Assembly (NCBI GenBank): GCA_026014615.1
Contig: JAOZHZ010000020.1
Span: 1-64,000 of the forward strand
DNA length: 64,000 bases
Reading direction: 5' to 3'
DNA from: Candidatus Bathyarchaeota archaeon
GTDB lineage: Archaea; Thermoproteota; Bathyarchaeia; Bathyarchaeales; Bathycorpusculaceae
Below the pieces are notes generated by a model that was not told the origin of the DNA, made no database searches, and saw only the letters and a list, made by a program, of their open reading frames with translations. Positions 7,291-16,295 of the stretch are shown here, one piece after another. Numbering within the stretch: the first letter of the stretch is position 1; each line of letters opens with the position of its first letter. A program made the translations under genes and the position numbers.

Positions 7291-9222
7291 ATAATTCCAA
7301 TCGGGGACCCCTTCAAACTAGACATTGACGTAACGCCTGACACTCCAATAGATGAGATCCCCGACAGCTACACAAAAGGCATAAAGCAAAAGCTAATCGA
7401 TAAAGAGGCAGAACGAAAAACCCTAGAAATAGCCCTAAAAGAGCTAAGCGTAAACCCCGATGTCGAATCCGTTTTAATGAATGAAATACACAAAACCGTC
7501 AGCCACTACGACAATCACATTATCCGCGTATCTTTGGCTGCAGGATTAAGCACATACAACAAGCCCCTAAACTTGGCTTTAAAAGCAGAGTCAGGCAGCG
7601 GCAAAACATACTGCACAATTGAGACAACCAGCTTTTTACCCGACGAAGACATAGAGACACTAAACTATGTTTCGCCCAAAGTTTTCATCCATGAGAACGG
7701 CCAAGCCATGGTCACAATAGACGGCGAAGATGTACCATTTGACAGCATACCTGAACCCGTAAAGCCCGACCCCGCCGATGAACCAGACAGAAGCTTCTAC
7801 GCACAGCTCTGTAGAAACTACAATGAAGAAATGAAACGCTACCGGGAACTCAAACGCCAAGTATTCTATCAAATCGATCTGCGCAACAAAATATTGGTTT
7901 TCATGGAAGGAATCGACCAAAAACTCTTCACCATGCTCAAAACTACAATGAGCCGCGACAACGAAAACCATGGGTACAATGACAGCAAATACGTGGATGA
8001 AAAAGGAAGCGTACACAAAACTCGACTTCTTGGTTCGCCAGTGATGATTTTCAACAGCGTAGACAGCGGAGAGTACAACAACGAGTTTGCGACCCGATGC
8101 TTAACAGCAACTCCTAACACCAGCCAAAACAAGATCAAGGCAGCTATGGAAATCTCAGCTAAAAAAGCCGCCTACCCTTGCCTATTCAACAACAATCGAT
8201 TCCAGAAGCGACTACTAAAAGAGTATTTCCGCAAAATCCGAGAAACCATGAAAAAAGGAAACATAAGCGTAATCAGCCCATACGACGGGCTAAACACAAT
8301 CTTCAATGGCGACTCAACACGGTACATGAGAGACTTTAACAAATTCATAGAATTGATTGCCCCCTTCGCAATCCTTCACCTATACCAGCGCCCAGTCGTA
8401 ATTTTAAACGATCAAAGATACCTGGTCCCGACAATTCGAGACGTTTTAGACGCCAAAGACACATTCGACAAAATCATAGAGACCACCCAAACAAACGCGG
8501 ATAACCGATTAATCCAGTTCTATTGGGAAACAGTCTCAAAACATCAAGGAGACGGCACAACTTTAGATGTAATAACCGACGAATATAACCAAGGTAAGAA
8601 ACGGAAACTTACCAGCCGAACAATCTATGGATGGCTGGAGCAGCTAACAAAACTAGAGTGGGTAGACGCACGTAAAGGCGAACAACTCACAAGTAAGGGG
8701 TATGTTGACCAGCAAAGAATCACTTATCACCCGTTGAAAAACCGCGAAACTTCTTTGAATATGCTGATCAAAGAAGATTTAAAGCCTATTTTACAAAAAC
8801 AGTTTAAAAAATGGCTGAAAACTTCTTTGGAAAAAGGCTGGCTCCGCACCCCTTTCATCATTCCTAGAATCGACGGTTCAGCTTTCGAAATAACATTAGA
8901 AGAACTCGAAAGAGTAATTTTAGACACCGAGGAAAAAAACGCAGTAATTTCCAAAGAAGATTTTATGCCCAAATCAAGCACCAATCAGGAAAATATGGCT
9001 GAAAACTTTTTGATTCTTGAAAACAAAAAAGTAGAAGAGTTTATGCTACCGCCAAATGAGCCACACCCATGCGAATTTTACAACTGTGGATTGGAAGCGA
9101 CACACTACATCAAAACCAAAGACGCAGACGAAAGCTACTTCTGCAAAACACATTTCCGCGAAATGCGCAAAGAATGCGAAGCCGTAAACATGAAACTGGA
9201 ACCCCGACAGGAGAGCCAATGA
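7291..9222 (+). CDS. P-loop ATPase with winged-helix and C-terminal zinc finger, likely replication protein
   Basis: The first ATG is 7477, giving 581 residues, but coding-quality sequence (IIPIGDPFKLDIDVTPDTPI) runs in frame back to about 7291 with no ATG, GTG or TTG. GGGGGA at 7277-7282 lies 8 nt before an ATA at 7291, so initiation at ATA or ATT is proposed (about 643 residues). Counted from the ATG, Walker A is ESGSGKT at 38-44 and a Walker B-like VFMEGID at 141-147. A winged-helix-like region (TSRTIYGWLEQLTKLEWV) lies near 380-400, and a C-x4-C...C-x2-H type finger near 545-575. A helicase or initiator role is inferred. Confidence 0.7.
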   Translation: MIPIGDPFKLDIDVTPDTPIDEIPDSYTKGIKQKLIDKEAERKTLEIALKELSVNPDVESVLMNEIHKTVSHYDNHIIRVSLAAGLSTYNKPLNLALKAESGSGKTYCTIETTSFLPDEDIETLNYVSPKVFIHENGQAMVTIDGEDVPFDSIPEPVKPDPADEPDRSFYAQLCRNYNEEMKRYRELKRQVFYQIDLRNKILVFMEGIDQKLFTMLKTTMSRDNENHGYNDSKYVDEKGSVHKTRLLGSPVMIFNSVDSGEYNNEFATRCLTATPNTSQNKIKAAMEISAKKAAYPCLFNNNRFQKRLLKEYFRKIRETMKKGNISVISPYDGLNTIFNGDSTRYMRDFNKFIELIAPFAILHLYQRPVVILNDQRYLVPTIRDVLDAKDTFDKIIETTQTNADNRLIQFYWETVSKHQGDGTTLDVITDEYNQGKKRKLTSRTIYGWLEQLTKLEWVDARKGEQLTSKGYVDQQRITYHPLKNRETSLNMLIKEDLKPILQKQFKKWLKTSLEKGWLRTPFIIPRIDGSAFEITLEELERVILDTEEKNAVISKEDFMPKSSTNQENMAENFLILENKKVEEFMLPPNEPHPCEFYNCGLEATHYIKTKDADESYFCKTHFREMRKECEAVNMKLEPRQESQ

Positions 9223-9497
9223 TGACCGAACAAGAAACCGCCAAGGAACCAACATTAAACCAGCAGAAAAAGAAGCGCAGAACAAAGTTGTTCGCCTATT
9301 TAGACCACATAATACGCCTATCTGACGAAAAACTTAGCAGTAAAGGCAACAGCGACAAAGCAAAGCAAGGCTGGGCCCGAGTTATGACTACTGCAATAGC
9401 CACGTATGGGACCCTGCTCAAAGATACAGAGTTAGAAACAATAGAAGAGCGCTTAACCAAAATTGAGGCTGAGCGGACATTGGAAAAATGGAAGTAA
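9219..9497 (+). CDS. Small basic helical protein of the mobile element
   Basis: A 92-residue protein; ATG at 9219 overlaps the previous stop (ATGA) and a second ATG follows at 9222, with AGGAG at 9209-9213. Lys/Arg-rich at residues 18-26 (KKKRRTKLF), otherwise helical, ending in a coiled-coil-like segment. No family recognised. It belongs to the rightward operon. Confidence 0.6.
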   Translation: MMTEQETAKEPTLNQQKKKRRTKLFAYLDHIIRLSDEKLSSKGNSDKAKQGWARVMTTAIATYGTLLKDTELETIEERLTKIEAERTLEKWK

Positions 9498-9517
9498 CCA
9501 GAAAGGAGGTGTGAAGC

Positions 9518-9898
9518 ATCAAAAGTATAATCAGAAGAATTGAAAAAATTGAGCGCCAAACCACGGCCCCACGCTGGAAAGTAGCAATCCGAGACCTCAG
9601 TACCGACGCCTTGTATCGAGGTGACTGCGGCGACGGCTTAACCAAACAGCAGTTTAACGAGTGGGCAAACAGTCAGGACCCGAATACGCAGATTATTATC
9701 GTTGAAGTACGCTGCAATCTGGACACTTTAAATGTGGTTGTTGAGAACCACGCCGACAAAAACACTGACGATATGCTGCGAGAATACGATGAAATAATCG
9801 CCCAGCAGGTGAACGAAGAGGTCAATAGACGGGCGAACGCAATAATTGAGTTCAGCCGTGAAGAAAACAACGAAACTGAGCAAACGCAGGAACCTTAA
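9518..9898 (+). CDS. Hypothetical protein apparently started at a non-canonical ATC codon
   Basis: The first conventional start is TTG 9611 (95 residues), but the frame is open upstream to a stop at 9512-9514 and reads SIIRRIEKIERQTTAPRWKV, clearly protein-like. No ATG, GTG or TTG exists in that stretch. A perfect ribosome-binding site GGAGGT at 9505-9510 lies exactly 7 nt before ATC 9518, so the start is put there (126 residues). The rest is acidic and helical (VNRRANAIIEFS). Unknown function; last gene of the rightward module, converging with the recombinase. Confidence 0.6.
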   Translation: MKSIIRRIEKIERQTTAPRWKVAIRDLSTDALYRGDCGDGLTKQQFNEWANSQDPNTQIIIVEVRCNLDTLNVVVENHADKNTDDMLREYDEIIAQQVNEEVNRRANAIIEFSREENNETEQTQEP

Positions 9899-9912
9899 TG
9901 CTGTTCTGACAC

Positions 9913-11010
9913 CTATTTTTTCTCTTCAAGTTTCTTCTCAAGCTCGAGTACCCTGCTCAATAACGTTTCTAAGCTGGCTTTACTGCCACTAATTTGGTCA
10001 ACCTTCGTCTTCAACGCCTGCAGCTCTTTGTCCTTTGCCTCTAACTGTTCGGACAAAACCACTATGTTCTTCTGAGTCATTCCACGCTGTAAACAAAGAT
10101 GCAATTCATAAGCGGTTGGATAGCGTTCCTCAATCTCTAACTGCAACGTCTGTAAATACGTTGAATCTGTCAACGGGATAGCTTTCCCAACCAAAAACTT
10201 AATCTGGAATTCGTTCAAACCGGCTCTACTTAACCCTGACATCACCCAACCCCTAATTTTGTGAAAATGCACACGTCCTAACGTTTCAATCCGCGCCTGC
10301 TCAGCCAATCTCCGGATAAGTTTGTTGGCGCCCTCTTCCGTTAAGTCAAAAATGTTGCTGATTGGGCGGTCCTTAGTAACCCGGTTCTCCTTCCTTCTTC
10401 GCAACTTCATATCTTGACTTTCTCGCAGCCATTTACCAAGCCATTCGATACAAAGAGGGTTTAGAACACCTAAACGGAGAGCACCTGTTTTCTGCCTGAA
10501 AGAGCGGAAGTAATAGTATTCTTTGCGTTCGTTTTTGGCTCTATTGATTAGTTTTTGGGCATATTCGCGGTCAAACTCTAAGATCGCTGAGATTTCCCAG
10601 CCTAAACTTGTTCCCAGTGTTAACAATGCTTTGCCCTTAGTGTCTGCTACCTCAAACATTCTAGTAAGGTCTTCTTTGCTGAATTCATGGCTGCCTAAGT
10701 CAGGTTCGGGTTTGTTGCGTTTGCCTTTAAATCTGACGGCTAAGTCATGGTATTCAAGGAAACTGTTAACGCTGCTTATGGTAGCTTGGATCCCATTTTG
10801 TTTCTTATCAGTGATCGTGTCTCTGATGGTGTTTTGAAAGAGTAACATCGCATGGCGCCTTTCTTTTTCTGTGAGAGCTAAGAAGTCATCAATTGTTTTA
10901 CCGTACCATTTGAAGAATAGTTTCATGCGGCTACTGTGGCTTCGTTTAGTACCTGGTCGACGACATTCTTCGAGCCATTCTTTGACTTTGGGGTGATCGC
11001 ATACGCTCAT
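9913..11010 (-). CDS. Tyrosine recombinase/integrase with C-terminal coiled coil
   Basis: A 365-residue protein with an N-terminal SAM-like core-binding domain (residues 1-100) and a catalytic domain. H250-x-x-R253 (HFHKIRGWV) and a candidate nucleophile Y285 (DSTYLQ) are visible. The first catalytic arginine, normally in a G-(L/M)-R-x-S motif, appears replaced by W138 in LGWEIS, and the usual second His of the GH motif reads K276. The last 50 residues are a coiled coil (LEAKDKELQALKTKV), seen in some archaeal integrases. It closes the element and presumably integrated it; the missing Arg raises doubt about present activity. Confidence 0.85.
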   Translation of the reverse strand: MSVCDHPKVKEWLEECRRPGTKRSHSSRMKLFFKWYGKTIDDFLALTEKERRHAMLLFQNTIRDTITDKKQNGIQATISSVNSFLEYHDLAVRFKGKRNKPEPDLGSHEFSKEDLTRMFEVADTKGKALLTLGTSLGWEISAILEFDREYAQKLINRAKNERKEYYYFRSFRQKTGALRLGVLNPLCIEWLGKWLRESQDMKLRRRKENRVTKDRPISNIFDLTEEGANKLIRRLAEQARIETLGRVHFHKIRGWVMSGLSRAGLNEFQIKFLVGKAIPLTDSTYLQTLQLEIEERYPTAYELHLCLQRGMTQKNIVVLSEQLEAKDKELQALKTKVDQISGSKASLETLLSRVLELEKKLEEKK

Positions 11011-11122
11011 TATCCCGCTTCCCTATTAGGTTGAAAAGGAGAAACTTGCTTATAAAAATATCCAAACTTTTCATGGAAGGTTTGTCTTGTTATCACATCA
11101 TAAAACGGCTAGATTAACGAGT

Positions 11123-11572
11123 TTATTTGATGCCTAAACTTAGTTTGTACGAAGCAGCACAGTGCACACAGCAAAACGACAGTTCCCTGCCTTTTATGCG
11201 TTCAACGTATCCACCTTCATAGACTTTACATCCGCAGTGCGCACAAATCTCTAAACTCGGCTCCAACGCCACGCTGATGAGCTCCGAAAACCGCTTAAAC
11301 AAACGCTCACTAAATTCCTTGCCTTCTTGGGTGAGCTCGAAAACTTTACGTTTTTTTGCACCCACGGGCTTAAGGCTGTATGTAACCAAGCCTTTTTCTT
11401 CAAGCTTCTTTAGAAAAGGATACACTAGGCTGGGGCTTATGTCTTTGCCTATGACTTTTTTGAATTTACTGATGATTTCGTAGCCGTGAACAGGTCCTTC
11501 ATGGAGTATTGTGAGTATGTAAACGCGGGAGAAATCCGAAACCATCGCGTTTATCTCATCAGATTCAGTCAT
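11123..11572 (-). CDS. PadR-type regulator with C-terminal Cys-rich metal-binding domain
   Basis: A 149-residue protein. Residues 12-95 form a PadR winged helix (VYILTILHEGPVHGYEI, then LVYPFLKKLEEKGLV). The C-terminal 40 residues hold ICAHCGCKVYE and SFCCVHCAASY, a C-x2-C-x-C plus C-C-x2-C set resembling TRASH-type metal domains that sense copper or other soft metals in archaea. It lies beside the YHS protein and CopA genes and is probably their metal-responsive regulator; that is inference from context. ATG start at 11572. Confidence 0.85.
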   Translation of the reverse strand: MTESDEINAMVSDFSRVYILTILHEGPVHGYEIISKFKKVIGKDISPSLVYPFLKKLEEKGLVTYSLKPVGAKKRKVFELTQEGKEFSERLFKRFSELISVALEPSLEICAHCGCKVYEGGYVERIKGRELSFCCVHCAASYKLSLGIK

Positions 11573-11577
11573 ACAAG

Positions 11578-11621
11578 TTAACCTGTCTTGGTTAGATATA
11601 TTTATAGGACACTTTTAAACC
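11578..11621 (-). promoter_or_regulatory. Promoter region of the PadR-type gene with a small palindrome
   Basis: An inverted repeat TAACC-N6-GGTTA at 11579-11594 lies between the start codon and a TATA-like tract TATATTTATA at about 11597-11606. GGTTTAAA (minus strand) follows near 11613-11620 and also occurs upstream of copA near 14577. Autoregulation is possible, unproven. Confidence 0.35.
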
Positions 11622-11866
11622 TGTTTTTAGTAGGTAAAGATGCGTTGTTGTTCCAAACCGACTGCCGACTTCACCGCTTCTAACCAAACTGCAAGCACCA
11701 TAATGGTTTGAAGAATGTATTGGTGGCAGAAAGGTCGTCGCAGAGGAATCTGTTTTTCCTGCCTTTTCTCCTTTCTCCCAAAAAGGCCAACTGCGGCGAC
11801 CCTGCAAACCCCATTCTTCAAAAAGGGGGAAAAAGAATTTTTACGAAATGACAACTAGCACACAAA
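11622..11866. other. Intergenic region without a convincing gene
   Basis: About 250 nt between the regulator promoter and the terminator of the YHS gene. Several open frames of 70-75 codons exist on the minus strand but are rich in Arg/Phe/Cys, lack ribosome-binding sites and overlap each other, so none is called. No tRNA or clear repeat. Confidence 0.4.
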
Positions 11867-11885
11867 AAGAGAAAGAAAAAAGTTG
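11867..11885 (-). terminator. T-rich terminator after the YHS gene
   Basis: On the minus strand a long T/C tract with two T runs begins 13 nt after the YHS stop codon. Confidence 0.5.
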
Positions 11886-11897
11886 GAAAGAAACGGG

Positions 11898-12089
11898 TTA
11901 GTGTCCTCCGCAACAGCAACCGTGGTGGCTGTGTTCTGAGGAGTTGCCGCTGACGTATTTCTCTGGGTTTTCTTCGAATTCTGCTTTGCATCCGGGCGCG
12001 CAGAAGTAGTAGGTTTTTCCCTGATAGGTTGTCTTCCATTTGGCTGTTTTTTCGTCAACGTCCATGTTGCAAACTAAATCTTTAGCCAT
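11898..12089 (-). CDS. YHS-domain metal-binding protein
   Basis: A 63-residue protein with the YHS core: DLVCNMDVDEKTAKW, then YYFCAPGCKAEFEENPEKY, and a His/Cys-rich tail ending HHGCCCGGH. YHS domains occur next to or fused with Cu+-ATPases and bind the metal through their cysteines. GGAGGTG stands about 10 nt before the ATG. It is 37 nt downstream of copA on the same strand, so the two probably form an operon for copper handling; it could deliver Cu+ to CopA. Confidence 0.92.
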   Translation of the reverse strand: MAKDLVCNMDVDEKTAKWKTTYQGKTYYFCAPGCKAEFEENPEKYVSGNSSEHSHHGCCCGGH

Positions 12090-12126
12090 AACTTTTTCAC
12101 CTCCATATATCTAGGTGTCGTGTGAC

Positions 12127-14547
12127 TTAGAGTTTTGGTTTAAACCGCCTAAGCAATGAAGCGTTTGTAACCACCGTCACTGAACTGCTGGCCATGGCAG
12201 CCGCCGCATACACAGGGTCAAAGAGCACATGTAAGAAGGGGTAAAAGGCGCCTGCAGCCAACGGTATGAGGATAATGTTGTAGAAGAACGCCCAGAACAG
12301 ATTCTGACGAATCTTACGCATTGTCGCCCTGCTTAACTGGATGCCCACCACCACATCACGCAAATCATTCTTAATCAACACAATATCACCTGTTTCCACC
12401 GCTACATCTGTTCCTGTGCCAACCGCGATGTCGATGTTTGCCTGTGCCAGCGCAGGAGCATCATTAATTCCGTCTCCTACCATGGCAACCACTTTGCCTT
12501 CGGCTTGAAGTCGCTTAATTTCGTTGGCTTTTTCGTTAGGCAAAACCTCCGCCAACACCCTGTCCACCCCAACCTGCGCCGCGATGGCTTGGGCAGTGTG
12601 CTGGTTGTCGCCTGTAAGCATGATAACTTCTAAGCCCATATCCTTAAGCGTTCTAACGGCATCGGCTGAATGCTCTTTTAAGGTGTCAGCTACCGCAAAC
12701 AACCCCACAGCTTTGCCATCAACTGCCATGAGCATCACTGTTTTGCCAGCTGCTTCAAACGCCGACATTTCTGCTTCAAGCTGGCTTATGTCGACGTTGT
12801 TGGTTTGCATGAGTTTACGATTACCCAGCAGCACTGCTTTGCCGTTGTACTTGACTTCGACGCCCTGTCCAGGTATGGCGTTGAAAGCTTGGGGGTCAAC
12901 AACTTTGATGCCTGTTGTGGTTGCCTTTTTGACTATGGCTTCTCCGAGGGGATGCTCTGAGTTCTTTTCTGCAGCTGAGGCGTACTCCAGAAGTTGCTGC
13001 TCGCTAAAGGAAGTGTCGGTTAGGATGTCGGTCACTTCGGGTTCGCCTTTGGTGAGGGTTCCTGTTTTGTCAAACACGACGGCGTCTAGTTTATAAGCTG
13101 TTTCGAGGGCTTCGCCGCTTTTGATTAGTATGCCGTTTTCTGCGCCTTTTCCGACACCGACCATTATGGCTGTCGGAGTTGCCAGCCCCAAAGCGCAGGG
13201 GCAAGCGACAATCAAAACGGCAATGAATACGGTTAGGGAGAATATGTAGGTCTCGCCAACTAAGAAATACCAAACCAAAGCTGAAACTGTTGCCGTGAGT
13301 ATTATAGCGGGCACGAAATAGCCTGCGGCTACGTCGGCTAATCTTTGCACGGGGGCTTTGGAGGTTAAGGCGTCTTCAACCATGCCTATGATTTGAGCCA
13401 GAACGGTGTCTTTTCCGACTTTGGCGGCTTGGAATTTTAGCACACCCGTTTTGTTCATGGTCGCGCCGATAACTTGGTCACCCTGATTCTTCTCCACAGG
13501 GATGCTTTCTCCTGTGATGACCTTCTCGTCCACCGCAGAGTAACCCTCAATAACGACACCGTCAACGGGGATTTTTTCTCCCGGACGCACAACCCCTACG
13601 TCGCCTACTTGAACTTCTTCAACTGGAACTTCCTGCTCTTGACCGTCGCGGATGATGCGGGCGGTTTTGGCTTGTAAGCCCATGATTTTTCGTATGGCTT
13701 CAGAGGTTCGACCTTTGGCTATGGCGTCCAGCAGTTTACCGACTAATATGAAGGAGATTATCATGGTGGAGGTGTCGAAAAAGACTGCTGAGTCGGGAAA
13801 CACGTTTGGGGCAAAGGTGACGATGGTGCTGTAGAGCCACGCGGTGGAGGTGCCCATGGCGATTAGGGTGTCCATGTTGGCGGATTTGTTGCGTAGTCCC
13901 TTGTAGGCGCCGACATAAAAGGGCCAGCCCACAATGAACTGCACAGGCGTAGCGAGAACAAACATTAGTAAGCTGGTTTGCGCCATCGGCAGCGGCGAGA
14001 ACCACATCAGGAGCATAATAGGGATTGTTAAGGAGACGCTGGCAACTAAGAGCAGTTTCAGGTGGCGGATATGTTTTTGGCGGGCTTTGCTTTCGGTGTC
14101 TTCGACGGTTTTCTGTTGGGGTTCGATGACTTCGTAGCCGACGTCTCGGATGGTTTTTTTGATTGCCACTAGGCTTATCTGTTCAGGATTATATTCGACC
14201 AGGACGGTTTCGGCGGCGAAATTCACTGCAGCGGTGTAGATGCCTTCTTTTTTGTTGAGGGCTTTTTCTATGTTTTTGGCGCAGTTTATGCAGCTCATGC
14301 CGCCGACTTGGAGTGTGGTTTTTTCGTGGATGACTTGGTAGCCGACTTGGGTTATGGTGTCTTCGACGGTTTTTTGGTTTGTGAGGTTTGGGTTGTAGTC
14401 TATGATTGCTTTTTCGGCGGCTAGGTTGACAGTGGCTTGGGTGACGCCGTTGAGTTTGTTGAGGGCTTTTTCTATGTTTTTGGCGCAGTTTATGCAGCTC
14501 ATGCCGCCGATGTTGAGGACGATTTTTTTGGTTTCGGGTTGACTCAT
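12127..14547 (-). CDS. copA: Cu+-exporting P-type ATPase with two HMA domains
   Basis: An 806-residue P1B-1 ATPase. Two N-terminal heavy-metal domains carry GMSCINC (Cys18/Cys21 and Cys86/Cys89). Then come the transmembrane part, actuator TGES (345-348), the membrane CPC (449-451), the phosphorylation motif DKTGT (Asp493), SEHPLG in the nucleotide-binding domain, and GDGINDAP in the hinge. All catalytic motifs are intact and length is typical. It exports cytosolic Cu+ (or Ag+). ATG 14547. Flanked by a YHS protein, a metal-type PadR regulator and a disulfide oxidoreductase. Confidence 0.97.
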   Translation of the reverse strand: MSQPETKKIVLNIGGMSCINCAKNIEKALNKLNGVTQATVNLAAEKAIIDYNPNLTNQKTVEDTITQVGYQVIHEKTTLQVGGMSCINCAKNIEKALNKKEGIYTAAVNFAAETVLVEYNPEQISLVAIKKTIRDVGYEVIEPQQKTVEDTESKARQKHIRHLKLLLVASVSLTIPIMLLMWFSPLPMAQTSLLMFVLATPVQFIVGWPFYVGAYKGLRNKSANMDTLIAMGTSTAWLYSTIVTFAPNVFPDSAVFFDTSTMIISFILVGKLLDAIAKGRTSEAIRKIMGLQAKTARIIRDGQEQEVPVEEVQVGDVGVVRPGEKIPVDGVVIEGYSAVDEKVITGESIPVEKNQGDQVIGATMNKTGVLKFQAAKVGKDTVLAQIIGMVEDALTSKAPVQRLADVAAGYFVPAIILTATVSALVWYFLVGETYIFSLTVFIAVLIVACPCALGLATPTAIMVGVGKGAENGILIKSGEALETAYKLDAVVFDKTGTLTKGEPEVTDILTDTSFSEQQLLEYASAAEKNSEHPLGEAIVKKATTTGIKVVDPQAFNAIPGQGVEVKYNGKAVLLGNRKLMQTNNVDISQLEAEMSAFEAAGKTVMLMAVDGKAVGLFAVADTLKEHSADAVRTLKDMGLEVIMLTGDNQHTAQAIAAQVGVDRVLAEVLPNEKANEIKRLQAEGKVVAMVGDGINDAPALAQANIDIAVGTGTDVAVETGDIVLIKNDLRDVVVGIQLSRATMRKIRQNLFWAFFYNIILIPLAAGAFYPFLHVLFDPVYAAAAMASSSVTVVTNASLLRRFKPKL

Positions 14548-14697
14548 AGGCGTCTCACGGATGCTTTAGTTAGACTGGTTTAAACGGATAAGCTTTTCTA
14601 TAAAAGATATATCTTTTGAAGTTGTAAACTGCCAGAAAAACCAACACCACCCACGCGGTGCACAAAAAGCAGCGCAACCTACCGCCAAACGGGTCGC

Positions 14698-15366
14698 TTA
14701 CGTTTGGTAAGCTGCCAACACCGCGTGCTCCGCAAACAAATCCTCGTTAAACGCCCCCATAAACTCCACCTTCTCATTCAAAACAATCTTAGGAACCCCA
14801 ATCACGGCATACTTCTGCGCCAACATAGGAAACTCTTGACCATCAACGGCGTCGGCGCGTATGTTGTCGTTTTCTATGGCAAGTTTGTGAGCTATAGCTG
14901 CTGCGGCGGGGCAGTGCGGACAGGTCAAAGTGGTAAAGACTTGGATGTGGACTGGAGTTTTGATGTCTTTGAGGATTTCTTTGGTTTTGTCGGTGAGGTC
15001 AGTTTTACCGCGTGAAACATTGGTTACGGCATCTACGAGTGTTTTCAGTTCGTATCCGTAGGGTATGCCGTAGATGCGTACGCCATATTCTTTCTTGCCG
15101 ATGACTGCGATGGCGGGGATTTTGTCGATGCCGAGTTCTTTGGCTTTGTCAGCGTCTTTTTGGAAATCATAAACTTCGGTGGTGATTTTGTCGCTGAGCT
15201 CTGCCATTTCCTGCGTGAGCGTGCGGGTGTCGCTGCAGAAACTGCATTCCACCTCCTGCGTAAACATAACTAACTTAACAGGGTCAACCAACTTGGTTTG
15301 GAATTCTTGTTTGAGAAGTTCTTTTTTGTCGTCAGGTAACAGACTCATACTGCCAAATCTCCCCAT
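14698..15366 (-). CDS. Protein disulfide oxidoreductase with two thioredoxin folds
   Basis: A 222-residue two-domain PDO. The N-terminal unit has C41-S-F-C44 and the cis-proline in KIPAIAV; the C-terminal unit has C149-P-H-C152 and GVPKIVL. Archaeal PDOs form and isomerise cytosolic disulfides. The ATG at 15348 is an alternative start that would remove six residues. It sits upstream of copA on the same strand across a 150-nt gap, so it may or may not share regulation with the copper genes. Confidence 0.93.
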   Translation of the reverse strand: MGRFGSMSLLPDDKKELLKQEFQTKLVDPVKLVMFTQEVECSFCSDTRTLTQEMAELSDKITTEVYDFQKDADKAKELGIDKIPAIAVIGKKEYGVRIYGIPYGYELKTLVDAVTNVSRGKTDLTDKTKEILKDIKTPVHIQVFTTLTCPHCPAAAAIAHKLAIENDNIRADAVDGQEFPMLAQKYAVIGVPKIVLNEKVEFMGAFNEDLFAEHAVLAAYQT

Positions 15367-15492
15367 GAAATGTCAAATTAAAACTGTGCTCAATAAACAA
15401 TGGAGCCCGTTACATATTATCTTTGTGAAGAACGCTCTCTTCGTTTGCTTTTCGGTTTGTAAATGTTTTTGGATTGGATTTTTGCTAATAGT

Positions 15493-15547
15493 GACCTACC
15501 CCCCTCTATCGTTTCTGCATAGATATGCTAATAGCATCCAAATAGGG
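15493..15547 (-). repeat. Dispersed intergenic repeat, copy 1
   Basis: Read on the minus strand this copy runs CTATTTGGATGCTATTAG, then CATATCTATGCAGAAACG and ATAGAGGGGGGTAGGTC. It shares a core of about 45 nt with copies at 25441-25503 and 42923-42984. It contains the palindrome ATGCTA-T-TAGCAT. It lies between tRNA-Arg(GCG) and the PDO gene. Confidence 0.75.
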
Positions 15548-15581
15548 TCGTGAAGGCAAAAATCGTTAAGCGGGAAAGGAG

Positions 15582-15660
15582 TGGCGGGCCCGTTGGGATT
15601 TGAACCCAAGACCTCCGGCTCCGCAGGCCGGTGTCATAATCCGTACTAGACGACGAGCCC
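15582..15660 (-). tRNA. tRNA-Arg (anticodon GCG)
   Basis: Complete cloverleaf on the minus strand with no intron: acceptor GGGCTCG/CGGGCCC, D-arm, anticodon stem CCGGC/GCCGG with loop CTGCGGA (anticodon GCG, reading CGC and CGU), 5-nt variable loop, T-arm TTGGG/CCCAA with TTCAAAT loop, discriminator G and an encoded CCA at 15582-15584. Confidence 0.96.
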
Positions 15661-15793
15661 ATACGACGGTTTTGCCCCTTCAAAACTGGGGGCAGAATAT
15701 AAACACGGTGCTTGAACTTAAAAATAGTGGTCTACGCAGACGATTTGTGGACTAAACTGAAAATCGTCGGGGCGTCGTGTGTGTCGGGCTGGT

Positions 15794-16183
15794 TTAGCAG
15801 AGTCCGCTTTGCTTGAAGTAGTAGTCGTCCTCTTTTTTAGGTCCGAAACTGCGCAGGCCCTCTTTTTTGAGTTGCTCGCGCACTTCGCAGGCGCGTTCCT
15901 CGCTGAGTTCGCCGCGTTTCTGCAGGTAACTGATTATTTCTTCGGCTTGGTCGCAGGTGTCGCATCGGCGGATGAAGTCCACCACAGTGGGGCTGTAGTG
16001 CCGGAACTTGTCAGGCATCGCGTTCTCGGCTTCAGCTATCGTAGTGTCCTCAGCGTCAACGATTTCTTCTTCGGCTTGGTCGGCGTCTGCTCGTACCCCG
16101 TCGATGGAAACTTTGTTTTCGCCGTCTTCCAACTCTTTGATTAGGTTGGGGAACATTTTCCTGATTGATTTCTTGTCTATCAA
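15794..16183 (-). CDS. Archaeal conserved protein, DUF2095-like
   Basis: A 129-residue acidic protein. The N-terminal MFPNLIKELEDGEN and the C-terminal helical part (VVDFIRRCDTCDQAEEIISY, then GPKKEDDYYF) match what I recall of the archaea-only DUF2095 family; the assignment is from memory of the motif. A highly acidic linker lies between (residues 33-55). Function unknown. On the minus strand 110 nt after the nucleotidyltransferase gene. Confidence 0.7.
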   Translation of the reverse strand: MIDKKSIRKMFPNLIKELEDGENKVSIDGVRADADQAEEEIVDAEDTTIAEAENAMPDKFRHYSPTVVDFIRRCDTCDQAEEIISYLQKRGELSEERACEVREQLKKEGLRSFGPKKEDDYYFKQSGLC

Positions 16184-16295
16184 CTGAGTAACCTACCAAG
16201 ACAAGCTTGTTTCTAGGTTAAGGAATAAAAATGCGGGTTTAAGTTTCTTTTTCTATACAGGTCAGGTTTTGCAGGGAGCACTCACAAGGAGAGGG

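Larger units (their letters stand above)
2100..11050. mobile_element. Integrated virus-derived or integrative element (approximate limits)
   Basis: Between two blocks of ordinary archaeal genes lie about 9 kb of tightly overlapping, mostly unrecognisable small genes with a tail-hub-like protein (3752-5701), a P-loop ATPase with winged-helix and zinc-finger parts (7291-9222) and a tyrosine recombinase at the right end (9913-11010). Transcription diverges from about 6.7-6.9 kb, a lysogeny-style layout. No capsid, portal or terminase is recognised, so it may be a defective provirus or plasmid-like integrant. I searched by eye for flanking direct repeats and found none convincing, so the limits are approximate. 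Confidence 0.55.

Noticed and set aside
2100-11050. Attachment-site direct repeats of the integrated element
   Set aside because: I compared the flanks near 1.85-2.2 kb and 11.0-11.12 kb; only short matches such as AGGTTG were found. Neither tRNA-Arg gene adjoins the element.
12524-13096. 190-codon open frame antisense to copA
   Set aside because: Shadow of the CopA coding strand with no ribosome-binding site or recognised domain.
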